Assembly (NCBI GenBank): GCA_963677655.1
Contig: OY782088.1
Reading direction: 5' to 3' (one strand)
DNA: 64,000 nt
From: Saccharicrinis sp963677655
GTDB lineage: Bacteria; Bacteroidota; Bacteroidia; Bacteroidales; Marinilabiliaceae
A model generated the notes under the pieces. That model ran no database searches and was not told the origin of the DNA. It worked only from the letters and a program-made list of their open reading frames with translations. A program made the position numbers and the translations under genes. Below, piece by piece: positions 35,574-45,457 of this stretch (position 1 is the stretch's first letter; each line of letters opens with the position of its first letter).

Positions 35574-36371
35574 TTAATTTTTTCTTTGATATACTCTAAC
35601 ATAATCCACTTGCATTGTTTGAGGAAAGATATCATCGTTTACACCTTGTACTCCACCCCAGTTGCCTCCAACTGCAACATTTAACAATAAATGAAAAGCT
35701 TTATCAAATGGCCATTTTGAAGAATCAGCATTGTTGTTTTTATATTTATATACTTCTTTATCATCAACAAAAAAGCAAAGTTCTTTATCAGACCATTCCA
35801 CGGCATAGGTATAAAAACCTTCCTCTGCTTCAGGCATATAGATGGCTTTTGATTTTTGCGTTCCTATCATACCGTTATAAGCTTCGGTATGAATCGTAAA
35901 AAAGACAGAATCCGGGTTATAACCTACATGTTCCATAATATCAATTTCACCACTTTTAGGCCATTCCCCATAAACATTATCTGTTGGCAACATCCATATA
36001 GCCGGCCATATTCCTGTACCCTGACTAATTTTAGCTCGTACTTCAATTCGCCCATACATCCAATCTCCTTTATATTTTGTGGTTAATCGAGCTGAAGTAT
36101 AGGCCAATGGAAATCCATTTTCCTTTATAGCAGTGATGGTTAACAATCCATTTTCTACCCAGGTATTTTCTTTTCTTTTTACTGTATAATATTGTAACTC
36201 GTTATTACCCCAACCGAAACTATTTCCGATAGTATCATAGTTCCATTTTAATTCATCAGGCAAACCAGTGTAATCAAATTCATCACTCCACACCAGTTCG
36301 TATTGTTTTTGATACGAACAGGCACAAGTCAAAAAGCATACAATAAAAACTCCAATCAATCTATAAGACAT
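35574..36371 (-). CDS. GH16 endo-beta-glucanase (laminarinase type), lipoprotein
   Basis: This 265-residue protein has a lipoprotein signal (LTCACS) and a single GH16 catalytic domain. The active-site loop GEIDIMEHVG gives nucleophile E142, D144 and acid/base E147. The extra Met in the EIDIME pattern is the form seen in beta-1,3-glucanases (laminarinases) rather than lichenases. It cuts beta-1,3-glucan endo-wise, probably at the cell surface or in the periplasm. It lies 36 nt upstream of the GH3 gene. Confidence 0.94.
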   Translation of the reverse strand: MSYRLIGVFIVCFLTCACSYQKQYELVWSDEFDYTGLPDELKWNYDTIGNSFGWGNNELQYYTVKRKENTWVENGLLTITAIKENGFPLAYTSARLTTKYKGDWMYGRIEVRAKISQGTGIWPAIWMLPTDNVYGEWPKSGEIDIMEHVGYNPDSVFFTIHTEAYNGMIGTQKSKAIYMPEAEEGFYTYAVEWSDKELCFFVDDKEVYKYKNNNADSSKWPFDKAFHLLLNVAVGGNWGGVQGVNDDIFPQTMQVDYVRVYQRKN

Positions 36372-36412
36372 ATCATTAATTTAGGTGCTACGCGTTATTT
36401 ATCAAATACACA

Positions 36413-36450
36413 AACAGCTATGGGAGGAGCATAATCCTCCCTAAACTGTT
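36413..36450 (-). other. Hairpin between the two GH16 genes
   Basis: GGGAGGA (36422-36428) pairs with TCCTCCC (36435-36441), with an outer AACAG/CTGTT pair (36413-36417 and 36446-36450). There is no T run, so it looks like an intercistronic stability or processing hairpin rather than a terminator. Confidence 0.55.
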
Positions 36451-36457
36451 ATTTATA

Positions 36458-38095
36458 TTATTGATATATCCTTACATAATCGATTTCCATAGAAGACTCT
36501 ACAAAATCATCAGAAACAGTACCTCCTAGATTACCTCCCATTGCGACATTCAGAATAATAAATTGATCTTTATTAAAGGGCCAATTATCATCATCTTTGG
36601 ATTCTGGACTATAGGTATAATATATTTCATCATCAATTAAGAATGAAATCTGATCCTCTGACCAATTTACTGAGTAAATATGAAATTCACTTGATACATC
36701 TGAAACGGTTGTGCTTTCCATATTTTCTGTATCTCCATAACTATATGGAGTATGAATTGCACTTTGTACATAACCCGGGTTATTACCAATGGCTTCCATA
36801 ATATCTATTTCACCGCATTCAGGCCATCCGGCAGTAGAATAATCAGCACCTAACATCCAGATTGCCGGCCATGTACCTCCTCCTTCAGGCAATTTAGCAC
36901 GTACATCTACTCGACCATAGGTAAACTCATACAATCCCTGAGTCTTTAAACGAGCAGAGGTATAACTATCTCCATCTGCTTTAGCCGTAATTTTAAGAAT
37001 TCCATCAGCCACGCTGACATTTTCACTATTGCTTGTATAGGTTTGTAATTCGTTGTTACCCCAACCACCTGCACCTAAATCATAAGTCCAGTTCGCAGCA
37101 TCAGGTGTTCCATCTGTATCAAATTCATCAGACCAGATTAAATTGGTATACTCTACATCTAATTCTTCGCTTTCTGTGGGCTTAGTACTGGTAAGTGTTT
37201 GATACCATGCATAAGTACCATCTTGTTCTACCCGTACTTCCAGAACATCATCTGATACTGAAATGATTTCGTAAGTACTTGTTCCCACATACCAGCACAT
37301 AAAACCTCCATCTCCAATGGTAAAACTGGTTCCTCTATAAGCGCCATCCTCAGTGGCTATTGAATTGGAAGGGGCAAATGATACACTTTTAACACCGTAA
37401 ATAGTTGATAAAACATCCTCGCCATAACAATCATCACCATCAACACCCAAAACATCTGCATAGGCTCCAGGCACATATCCCACACCTGCAGTTTGTTCAA
37501 ACGTTACACCATCATCGGTTTGTGTAAAAACAAACTCGGCATCATACATACAAGTTTTTTCATACGCTGCCGCATTATACCAATATGCCCATGTATGATA
37601 GCCCTCTGAATCATAATAATTAGGACCCAATCCAATATGACCAATCTGATCAGCCGCCCAATACCAGGTTTTAGAACTTCCTCCCGTTAGAAATTCGGCT
37701 GCTTCATCGTCACTAAAACTACTATAAACTTCCACCTGTGTAGATTGACTGGAAGATAATCCTCCAGTACCAACAGCAACTACAGTAACAGTATAAGTAT
37801 TAACTCCATTCTTAGCAAAAACGTGGGTAATATTTCCATCTGCAGAAACCTCTTTATCGCTTCCATCGCCGAATATATAATTGAATGTAATTTCATCATC
37901 TGCTACTGCAGAAAAACTTACAGAACCACTTCCATCTCCATATGGATTATCTTCATCCACACCTTCTATTGTATAAGAAATAGATATATTAGATGGAGTT
38001 ATTAATTGCCCTAACTGATACTCCTCTTCACAGCTTGTAAAAATGATTAACAATAAGGAAAAGATAGCTATTATATATATATTTATTTTATTCAT
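36458..38095 (-). CDS. PKD-GH16 beta-1,3-glucanase lipoprotein
   Basis: This 545-residue lipoprotein (signal ending FTSCEE) has a PKD-type domain (about 35-125), a Trp/Tyr-rich middle domain (about 128-300, SSKTWYWAADQIGHIGLGPN) that I cannot name, and a C-terminal GH16 domain with GEIDIMEAIG (E429, D431, E434). It would bind and cut beta-1,3-glucan at the cell surface. The middle domain is possibly glycan-binding. It lies 10 nt after the surface binding protein gene. Confidence 0.93.
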   Translation of the reverse strand: MNKINIYIIAIFSLLLIIFTSCEEEYQLGQLITPSNISISYTIEGVDEDNPYGDGSGSVSFSAVADDEITFNYIFGDGSDKEVSADGNITHVFAKNGVNTYTVTVVAVGTGGLSSSQSTQVEVYSSFSDDEAAEFLTGGSSKTWYWAADQIGHIGLGPNYYDSEGYHTWAYWYNAAAYEKTCMYDAEFVFTQTDDGVTFEQTAGVGYVPGAYADVLGVDGDDCYGEDVLSTIYGVKSVSFAPSNSIATEDGAYRGTSFTIGDGGFMCWYVGTSTYEIISVSDDVLEVRVEQDGTYAWYQTLTSTKPTESEELDVEYTNLIWSDEFDTDGTPDAANWTYDLGAGGWGNNELQTYTSNSENVSVADGILKITAKADGDSYTSARLKTQGLYEFTYGRVDVRAKLPEGGGTWPAIWMLGADYSTAGWPECGEIDIMEAIGNNPGYVQSAIHTPYSYGDTENMESTTVSDVSSEFHIYSVNWSEDQISFLIDDEIYYTYSPESKDDDNWPFNKDQFIILNVAMGGNLGGTVSDDFVESSMEIDYVRIYQ

Positions 38096-38105
38096 TGCTC
38101 ACTGA

Positions 38106-40145
38106 TTAATTGGTTAATTCAATATCATCAAAGTAATAAACTGAGTCGTCACCTGCATTTCCAAAATCAAAGAAAACAACCACATTGTGATAATCAGAAC
38201 TAGTATCAATTTCTGAAAAATCAAAGCTTAATTCTTCCCATGCATTGGCTACTGAGGTGGTAGCATCTACCTCATATGAAATATTACCGTCATCACGATT
38301 TTCTACTTTAAATTTTACTGTTATTCCCGATTTTGGGGACCACACTTTCAAACTTACTTTTGTATAAGTTGAAAAGTCAAGAGCTGCACCTGTATCGAAC
38401 CAGGTTCCTGCCCAGGTTTCAGCACCACTTGCTTTAGTTTGTTGAGCCACATAAGCAGAAGTATTTACACCTGAAGCATCCGGATTTGATATTACTGTTG
38501 TAGTTGCAGAGCCAAAATCGGTAAATGCAGGAGCGGTCCCTTCAAAATCTTCCACTGCTAATGGAGCAACCGATCCTTCTTCATTAGCTAATGCAAACTC
38601 ATCAAAATAGAAAACAGAACCATCGCCGGAATTACCAAAATCAAAGAAAATGACTACTCTGACATAATCTGCCGCATCAGCACTACTAAAATCGTAAACT
38701 AATTCTTCCCATGCATTAGCTACTGTAGTAGTCGCATCTACTTCATATGTTACACTGGCATCTGAGTTTTCTAATTTAACTTTAACAGTTATTCCTGATT
38801 TTGGGGACCATGTTTTCACACTGATTGAACTATAGGTATCAAAATCTAAAGCGGAAGATACTTCAAAATACGCCCCTGCCCAGGTTTCAGCTCCTGATGT
38901 TTTGGTAAACTGTGCCACAGCTGATGTCGTATTCTCTCCTGTTGCATCTGGATTTGAAACCACCTCTATACCTGCTATATTACCGAATACGGTAAATTCA
39001 GGTGCAATTCCCTCTAAATCCTGGAATATGGAATAAGTTGGAATCTGTGCTGCCGTTAATTTAACATCATCAAAATAGTAATTGGAGTCATCGCCAGTAT
39101 TACCAAAATCGAAAAACAGGACAACTTTTTGATACTCATTATTTGTATCAATGCCTGAAAAATCAAAACTCAACTCTTCCCATTCTTCTGAAAGTGTTGT
39201 CGTTGCATCAACTTCATGGGCAATATTTCCATCATTAAGATTTTCAACTTTTAGTTTAACAACAGCATCTGCTTTCGGAGACCAAACCTTAACTTTAAAA
39301 GTTGTATTTGTAGAGAAATCAATTGTACTACCTAATGTTAAGTATGTTCCTCCCCATGTTTCAGCTCCGGAAGGCTTTGCGCTTAAAGCAACCTTATCAC
39401 TTGTATTTATACCACTTGCATCAGGATTATCCACAACAGAGGAACCAACATTACCAAAATCAGTAAATGCATAATTAATAGTAAAAGATTCAAAATCTAT
39501 CGGAAGACTTACTGGATCTGTAGCTTCAGGAACATTAATAATTTCAGTATAGGTAGTTGTTGCTGCACCTGCACTTTTAGCTATCACAGTGATTTCATAA
39601 TCACCAGTATTTTCATAAGTATGTGTAACTGTTTCTTCAGGTAAAGCTAATGTAGCTTCTTCATTTTCTACATCGCCAAAATATACTTCAAAAACCGTTG
39701 CAAAATCACCCGTGGCAGTAACAGAGACAATTTTGGGATTGACTTCATCATTCACGATAGATACTTCGACGTTTTCCGGAGCCTTAAAGGAAACGTTTAA
39801 TTCTTGTGTATATTTAGTAGTTAATCCTGTTAAACCAACCGCCTGAATAGTTACATCATAAACACCTTCAGAATAGATATGCTCTATAGTCTCACCCACA
39901 GTAGATTCCTCAGTTTCAGAACTATCACCAAAATCTACAATAAACTGTTGAGCGCCATCAGCATTAGGTGTAATACTTACTAATCCTGTATTATCCTGGG
40001 TTACATCAAACACTGCAGATATATTACCGGGAGCACTTATATAATCCAGATTATACAATTTATCTTCATCTGTTTCACAAGCAAAGAACAGTAATGAGAT
40101 AAAAATAAATGTGCTTAATTTATTTATTACGTTCATATTATTCAT
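38106..40145 (-). CDS. SusE-position surface glycan-binding lipoprotein with triple module
   Basis: This 679-residue lipoprotein (signal ending FFACET) has two PKD-like domains (about 35-118 and 120-205) and three tandem modules of about 150 residues (216-364, 372-521 and 530-679). Each module has the same blocks: a Gly-Ala-Glu-Thr-Trp site, KVWSPKSG-like, YEVDATT, EEL.FDFS and FFDFGN.GD...YFDD. The modules look like jelly-roll carbohydrate-binding domains. The gene sits directly after susD (2-nt gap), the place of SusE/SusF-type surface glycan-binding proteins. No catalytic residues are apparent. Confidence 0.9.
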   Translation of the reverse strand: MNNMNVINKLSTFIFISLLFFACETDEDKLYNLDYISAPGNISAVFDVTQDNTGLVSITPNADGAQQFIVDFGDSSETEESTVGETIEHIYSEGVYDVTIQAVGLTGLTTKYTQELNVSFKAPENVEVSIVNDEVNPKIVSVTATGDFATVFEVYFGDVENEEATLALPEETVTHTYENTGDYEITVIAKSAGAATTTYTEIINVPEATDPVSLPIDFESFTINYAFTDFGNVGSSVVDNPDASGINTSDKVALSAKPSGAETWGGTYLTLGSTIDFSTNTTFKVKVWSPKADAVVKLKVENLNDGNIAHEVDATTTLSEEWEELSFDFSGIDTNNEYQKVVLFFDFGNTGDDSNYYFDDVKLTAAQIPTYSIFQDLEGIAPEFTVFGNIAGIEVVSNPDATGENTTSAVAQFTKTSGAETWAGAYFEVSSALDFDTYSSISVKTWSPKSGITVKVKLENSDASVTYEVDATTTVANAWEELVYDFSSADAADYVRVVIFFDFGNSGDGSVFYFDEFALANEEGSVAPLAVEDFEGTAPAFTDFGSATTTVISNPDASGVNTSAYVAQQTKASGAETWAGTWFDTGAALDFSTYTKVSLKVWSPKSGITVKFKVENRDDGNISYEVDATTSVANAWEELSFDFSEIDTSSDYHNVVVFFDFGNAGDDSVYYFDDIELTN

Positions 40146-40147
40146 TT

Positions 40148-41629
40148 TTAATAGTTAGGATTTTGCTCCCAGTTTCCATTTGCAAACTGGATTTCTTCAA
40201 TAGGAATTGGGAATAATTCATGCTTCCCAGTTACAAAACCATCAATTGCATCAGCTGCTTTACCTGTTCTTACTAAATCAAAGAATCTATGTCCTTCTCC
40301 CATTAATTCAACTCTCCGTTCATGATAGATTGCTTCTGTCAATGCATCTCCTGTAAGAGTAATATCATGGTTCGTATCACCAAAAGCTCTTCTTCTAACC
40401 TCAGACAAATATTCCTGAGCAACAGCATCATCAATCCCTCCTCTGTTATAGGCCTCTGCAGCCATCAACAATACATCAGCATATCTAATTGCCCTGTAAT
40501 TATTCGGATTGGTTAGATTTAAATCCCCCTGAGCGGCACTACTTCTTTTTCTAGGAAGATATTTTCGGTTAAAATAACCTGTATGCTCATAACCTTCTGT
40601 GTAGGTTGCTTCGTTTTCTTCGGCCCAGGTTACAATATCAAGTATCGCTATGTCTTTTCTTAAGTCGCCTAATTCAAATTCATCAACAGCTTCTTCTGTT
40701 GGTACATTAAAACTATAACCAGAAGTAAAAGTTGGACCATCATAACCTCGAACTCCATTAAATCCAACAGCTACATTTCCTTCACTACATTGTAAACAAT
40801 CAAAACTAGCACCTTCAACATCGGTATACTGAACTTCAAATACAGATTCTGATCCATTTTCTCCTTCAGCCTCAAAAATAGATTCATAATCATCAACTAA
40901 TGTATAGTTCCCATCTAATATTAATTCATTAAAAATGGCAGCCGCCTCGGTAAATTTTTCCTGATACAAGTAAGCCTTTCCCAACAAGGCCTGAGCCGCA
41001 CCTAAGGTTGCTCTACCTGTCACCTCTTGCGATACGGGCAATACTTCAATAGCTGCTTTTAAATCCGTTTCAATTTGCGTATAAACCTCAGAAACTGAAG
41101 CACGTGGAATTGATGTTTCATCTCCTAAAGCAAATCGTTCATCACCTTTTATAGGAACACCTCCAAACCATTTTACCAACTCAAAGTAATAATAAGCCCT
41201 TAAAAACTGTACTTCACCTATCATTACATCCTTACCATCAAACTCGGTTTTATCTTTAAATTCCATAAAATAATTGCAACGTTGAACTCCAGCAAACATC
41301 CAATCCCAAACATCTTTAAGGTTACTATTCACCTGAGTATGAATCATATCATCAATCTGCTGCCATCCTACAACATCGGTTGCACTTTCTCCTCCACATA
41401 GAGTATTATCCGAAGCTATTTCTCCAAGAATAACATTCACATAAGTACTCTGGAGAATATCATAACTAGCAATTAACGCTTCATAATAATCGTTTTCTGA
41501 GTTAAAATAATTTTCTGAATCAATTGAGTATTCAGGAGACTGTTCAACAAAGTCATCCGAACATGAAGCTATAACAAACATCGAGATTAGAACCCCGATT
41601 ATACCTTTGAAATATCTAATATTCTTCAT
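40148..41629 (-). CDS. susD: SusD/RagB-family outer membrane lipoprotein
   Basis: This 493-residue protein has a lipoprotein signal (FVIASCSDD) and the SusD helical TPR fold, with the N-terminal SENYFNSENDYYEALIASYD block and C-terminal EAIYHERRVELMGEGHRFFDL block that mark the family. It forms the lid of the SusC transporter and captures the polysaccharide or its fragments at the surface. It lies 11 nt after susC. Confidence 0.95.
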   Translation of the reverse strand: MKNIRYFKGIIGVLISMFVIASCSDDFVEQSPEYSIDSENYFNSENDYYEALIASYDILQSTYVNVILGEIASDNTLCGGESATDVVGWQQIDDMIHTQVNSNLKDVWDWMFAGVQRCNYFMEFKDKTEFDGKDVMIGEVQFLRAYYYFELVKWFGGVPIKGDERFALGDETSIPRASVSEVYTQIETDLKAAIEVLPVSQEVTGRATLGAAQALLGKAYLYQEKFTEAAAIFNELILDGNYTLVDDYESIFEAEGENGSESVFEVQYTDVEGASFDCLQCSEGNVAVGFNGVRGYDGPTFTSGYSFNVPTEEAVDEFELGDLRKDIAILDIVTWAEENEATYTEGYEHTGYFNRKYLPRKRSSAAQGDLNLTNPNNYRAIRYADVLLMAAEAYNRGGIDDAVAQEYLSEVRRRAFGDTNHDITLTGDALTEAIYHERRVELMGEGHRFFDLVRTGKAADAIDGFVTGKHELFPIPIEEIQFANGNWEQNPNY

Positions 41630-41640
41630 TGTAAATTCTT

Positions 41641-44600
41641 TTAAAAGTTTAGGTTTAATCCAAATGTATAAGTTCTTGCAACTGGATAAAATCCATAATC
41701 AATTCCTCCACCTATAGGATCACCTGTAGTAGCAGCTGGGTCATAGCCAATATAATCTGTAAATGTGTATAAGTTTGAAACTGATGCATAAAAACGAAGT
41801 TTGCTAAGTTTAATTTTATCTGTAATAAAGGAAGGCAAAGTATATCCTAATTGTATATTTTGAATTCGCAGATAAGATGCATCCTCTACATAATAATCAG
41901 AAAATATAGTATTAGCTGTAGCAGCAGTAGTTAATCGAGGCACCCAATTACTAGTCCCTTCTCCAGTCCAACGGTTTAAACTCGTGCTCAAACGGTTAAC
42001 ATTAGAGTTTGTACGTTCATAGTTTCTAACCATATCGTTACCTAAAGAGGCATACACATAAGTGACAAAATCAAATCCTTTATATTCTAATGAAATATTT
42101 AATCCCATAGTCACATCCGGAATTGGATCTCCAATGTTTGTCCTATCGTCATCTGTCAATTCACTATCTCCATTTAAATCAACATATCTAATATCTCCAG
42201 GAGAGGCTTCTGCTCCCAAATCAATCTGAGAAGGGTGTGCATCTACTTCTGCCTGATTTTGAAAAATTCCATCTGTTTTATAGCCATAGAAATAACCAAT
42301 AGGTAAACCTACTTCCATCCTGGATGGGGATGGTTGACCAACACCAAAGGAACCACCCTCAATATACCCGGTACCATTATTTACTTTTGTTACTTCATTT
42401 TCTAGCGTAGTAATATTATAGTTTGCTTTAAAAACAAGGTCAGGAGTAATATTAGTTCTGTACCCCACAGCAAATTCAAACCCTTTATTGCGCACCTCAC
42501 CAGCATTAATAGTTGGTCCGCTTGCTCCTGGTGCTCCAACACCTAAGATACCGGATACAGGAATATCTTGTATCAATAAATCATTGGTTGTTTTAATGAA
42601 GTAATCCGCGTTGATATCTACTTTATTATTTAATAATTTAATATCAACACCAACATCAAACTGTTCTGATTCTTCCCATTTCACATCTTGATTAACCAGG
42701 CTGCCAACAGCACGTCCAGAGGCAATACTCCCATCAAGAACATAAGTAGCTTCTCCGGCAAGTGATGATATATAGCTATAATTATCAATCTTATCTGACC
42801 CTAATATACCATAACTTAACCTTAGCTTAATAAAATCTACATTATCTAACCCAGCCATAAAACTTTCATCAGAAATTACCCATCCTGCTGTGGCAGAAGG
42901 AAAATACCCAACACTATTTCCTGGACCGAACTTAGTAGATGCATCTCTGCGTAACATTGCTGATAATAAATATTTGCCTTTAAAGTCGTATTGTAATCGT
43001 GTAAAGTAAGAAAGCCTTCTCTGATCGTAAGTCCAGGATCCTGTAGATTTTGAATCACTGATACCATCCGCTAAGCTGATATCTGCAAATTCCCATGAAT
43101 TATTGGGAATATCATATCCTGTTGCATCAAGATGATCACCCCATTCTTTAAAGATAGTTGTACCAAGCGTACCTGTTAAATGATGATGCTCGGCAAAAAT
43201 ATTATCATAGGTAATAAAGGCATCAAAAGTATAATCATTATAATTATTACGTTCCTGGTAAACAGAACTTCTGGTGACATCAAATACCTTACCTCCATAA
43301 TCAATTTCTTTTGAAAAATCTTTTGATTTATCGTTTGTTGAATTAAAACCTATTCTTGCTGTAGCTCTTAAATGCTGATTATATGCATAATCCAAAGAAA
43401 AGCTACCGTTCCACTTAGCCAAATCGTAATCATTATACGTGTTTTCTATTTGTGCTAGTGGATTAATGATTTCATTCCCCAGGCTTGTTGGTGCTAAATA
43501 ATATGCTCCGTCCTCATCATAAACGGGCATAGTTGATGGCATATTTAAAGCATTAAATAATACAGAACCTAATCCGTTTTCGTTTATTGTTTTTCTTGTA
43601 GCTGAAGTATAAAACAATGAACTTCTCATTTTTAATTTATCTGATAAATCAGCAGTTAGGTTTAACCTGGCTGTATTTCTTTTATAACCAGACTTATCAT
43701 CACCAATAATACCCTTTTGATCCAATCCGGAAGCACTCATAGAATAAGTCATTTTATCCGAACCTCCGGATAAATTAATATCGGTACTATAAATTGGTGA
43801 AATTTCAAATAATTCATTTTGCCAATTTGTACCTGTTCCCAGTCCTGTGAAGTTTGTGTATGGTAACTCTTCTGCATTGGCTGCATACGCTTCATTTAAC
43901 AATACGGCATATTCTGTAGCATTTAATACAGGAAGCTTGCGCGAATTTTCCTGAATACCTACCGAGCTGTTGATACTTACTTTTGTTGCCGTATTCTTTT
44001 TACCGGACTTTGTTGTTACCAAAACAATTCCATTTGCTCCAATTGTACCATAAATAGCTGCCTGGGCATCTTTAAGCACACTAATACTCTCTATATCTGA
44101 TGGGTTAATAAGAGACAAGTCTCCTTGATAACCGTCAATAATAACAACAGGCGCCGCATCTCCATTTGTAGAGATCCCCCTGATTCTTATATCCAATCCA
44201 GAACCGGGAGCTCCTGAACCAGAAGTTACATTTACGCCTGATACGGTCCCTTGTAAAGCTTGTTCGGCCTTAACAGGCTTTAATTCATCAATGGTATTTG
44301 CACCAACCATAGAAACAGCACCTGTAAGATCCCTTTTTTTCTGGGTACCGTACCCTACAACAACTACCTCTTCAAGATCTGAAACCTGTGATGTCAATAC
44401 AATATTAATATTAGTCTCTGCCCCAATAGTAACTTTTTGAGTTTCCATACCAATAAAAGAAAAAACCAATACTTCTCCCTTGTTTGCATTTAAGGAGTAA
44501 TCACCATCTATTGATGTTATAGTACCATTGGTAGTACCTTCTACTAATACACTTGCTCCCGGAATGGGAGCTCCGTCTTCTGCGGATGTAACTTTACCTG

Positions 44601-44703
44601 TAATTGTAACCTCCTGAGCCCATATAAATGCGCTACACAAAAACAGGATCATTGTTCCTAACAAATGTTTCATGTGTTTTAGATTTTTGTTCTTTTGCCA
44701 CAT
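41641..44703 (-). CDS. susC: SusC/RagA-family TonB-dependent glycan transporter
   Basis: This protein of about 1020 residues has a signal peptide, an N-terminal carboxypeptidase-regulatory-like domain (TITGKVTSAEDGAPIPGASV), a plug (DLEEVVVVGYGTQKKRDLTG) and a 22-strand TonB-dependent barrel ending in a typical C-terminal Phe (TFGLNLNF). It imports glucan oligosaccharides into the periplasm. In-frame ATGs exist at 44724, 44703 and 44673; all keep the signal peptide, and I choose the middle one. A 700-nt gap lies upstream. Confidence 0.95.
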   Translation of the reverse strand: MWQKNKNLKHMKHLLGTMILFLCSAFIWAQEVTITGKVTSAEDGAPIPGASVLVEGTTNGTITSIDGDYSLNANKGEVLVFSFIGMETQKVTIGAETNINIVLTSQVSDLEEVVVVGYGTQKKRDLTGAVSMVGANTIDELKPVKAEQALQGTVSGVNVTSGSGAPGSGLDIRIRGISTNGDAAPVVIIDGYQGDLSLINPSDIESISVLKDAQAAIYGTIGANGIVLVTTKSGKKNTATKVSINSSVGIQENSRKLPVLNATEYAVLLNEAYAANAEELPYTNFTGLGTGTNWQNELFEISPIYSTDINLSGGSDKMTYSMSASGLDQKGIIGDDKSGYKRNTARLNLTADLSDKLKMRSSLFYTSATRKTINENGLGSVLFNALNMPSTMPVYDEDGAYYLAPTSLGNEIINPLAQIENTYNDYDLAKWNGSFSLDYAYNQHLRATARIGFNSTNDKSKDFSKEIDYGGKVFDVTRSSVYQERNNYNDYTFDAFITYDNIFAEHHHLTGTLGTTIFKEWGDHLDATGYDIPNNSWEFADISLADGISDSKSTGSWTYDQRRLSYFTRLQYDFKGKYLLSAMLRRDASTKFGPGNSVGYFPSATAGWVISDESFMAGLDNVDFIKLRLSYGILGSDKIDNYSYISSLAGEATYVLDGSIASGRAVGSLVNQDVKWEESEQFDVGVDIKLLNNKVDINADYFIKTTNDLLIQDIPVSGILGVGAPGASGPTINAGEVRNKGFEFAVGYRTNITPDLVFKANYNITTLENEVTKVNNGTGYIEGGSFGVGQPSPSRMEVGLPIGYFYGYKTDGIFQNQAEVDAHPSQIDLGAEASPGDIRYVDLNGDSELTDDDRTNIGDPIPDVTMGLNISLEYKGFDFVTYVYASLGNDMVRNYERTNSNVNRLSTSLNRWTGEGTSNWVPRLTTAATANTIFSDYYVEDASYLRIQNIQLGYTLPSFITDKIKLSKLRFYASVSNLYTFTDYIGYDPAATTGDPIGGGIDYGFYPVARTYTFGLNLNF

Positions 44704-44724
44704 GGATCTCTCGATGAACTTCAA

Positions 44725-45457
44725 TCATTCTCTTAAATTTATTTTAGGATGTTAAAATTCATGTTCGATTCATGTGTTTTAGAATTTAATTTTCATTTTC
44801 CACTTAACTTTCCAGCTAGCGGAAGAACTATCAAACTTTTTAATTTATCACTGTGCACAATTTGAATCATTAAAAGTTTGTCAGTCCAATTGCTTTTTGG
44901 ATTTAGAATTAACTTTCATTGTCACAAAAATGCATTCATTTGTTAATATATTATAATTTACAACATCACAAAAACCTCACTAAACATTATTTAAAACCTC
45001 ACAAAAACCTCACTTGAAAAATTATATATATTTATCTTTCTGATGTTTAACATATACAAAAAGCCACACAAACAACACTTCCCTTACTCACTTTTGCAAA
45101 AATAAATATTTTACAACTTATTTAACTTTTGTTGACGTTTGTATTTTTTATCATATATACATAGCATCATACATTAGAAGAAACTTAAAATAGAAAAGAA
45201 ATTACTCTTTACCATCAGGATTAACAATCTATATGATTGTAGTGAAGGAAAAGTTCTTAATACACTTAAGTATAGTATCAAGAACTTTTGAACGTAGAAT
45301 GCTTTAAAACAAGAATAATTTTTGGAATCCTTTTAGAGAGTAGAATAATTAGTAGGATTAAAAGGTAAAATCAATACTACACAATAATTATATATATATG
45401 TTTTTATACTACATATCATAAATCTTGGCCTTCTGTCATGGTAATTTTTTTTTCATG
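44725..45457. other. Long spacer upstream of susC
   Basis: This 733-nt gap holds no gene I can support. It contains a strong hairpin at 45249-45289 and a possible minus-strand -7 element TATTTTTG at 45104-45097, which would give a susC leader of about 390 nt. The 44900-45010 part has repeated CACAAAAACCTCACT units. Confidence 0.5.
45249..45289 (-). terminator. Long hairpin after the propeller regulator gene
   Basis: The 15-base arms at 45249-45263 and 45275-45289 are complementary apart from one position, which becomes a G-U pair on the minus strand. The stem ends in TTTT. It lies about 170 nt after the stop of the regulator gene, so I read it as a (weak or bidirectional) terminator. Confidence 0.55.

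Noticed and set aside
44755..44785. TTCGATTCATG text as a tRNA T-arm
   Set aside because: No acceptor stem, D-arm or anticodon arm can be placed around it.
44900..45010. Repeated CACAAAAACCTCACT-like text as a CRISPR array
   Set aside because: Units are few, irregular and not separated by constant-length spacers, and no cas genes are present.
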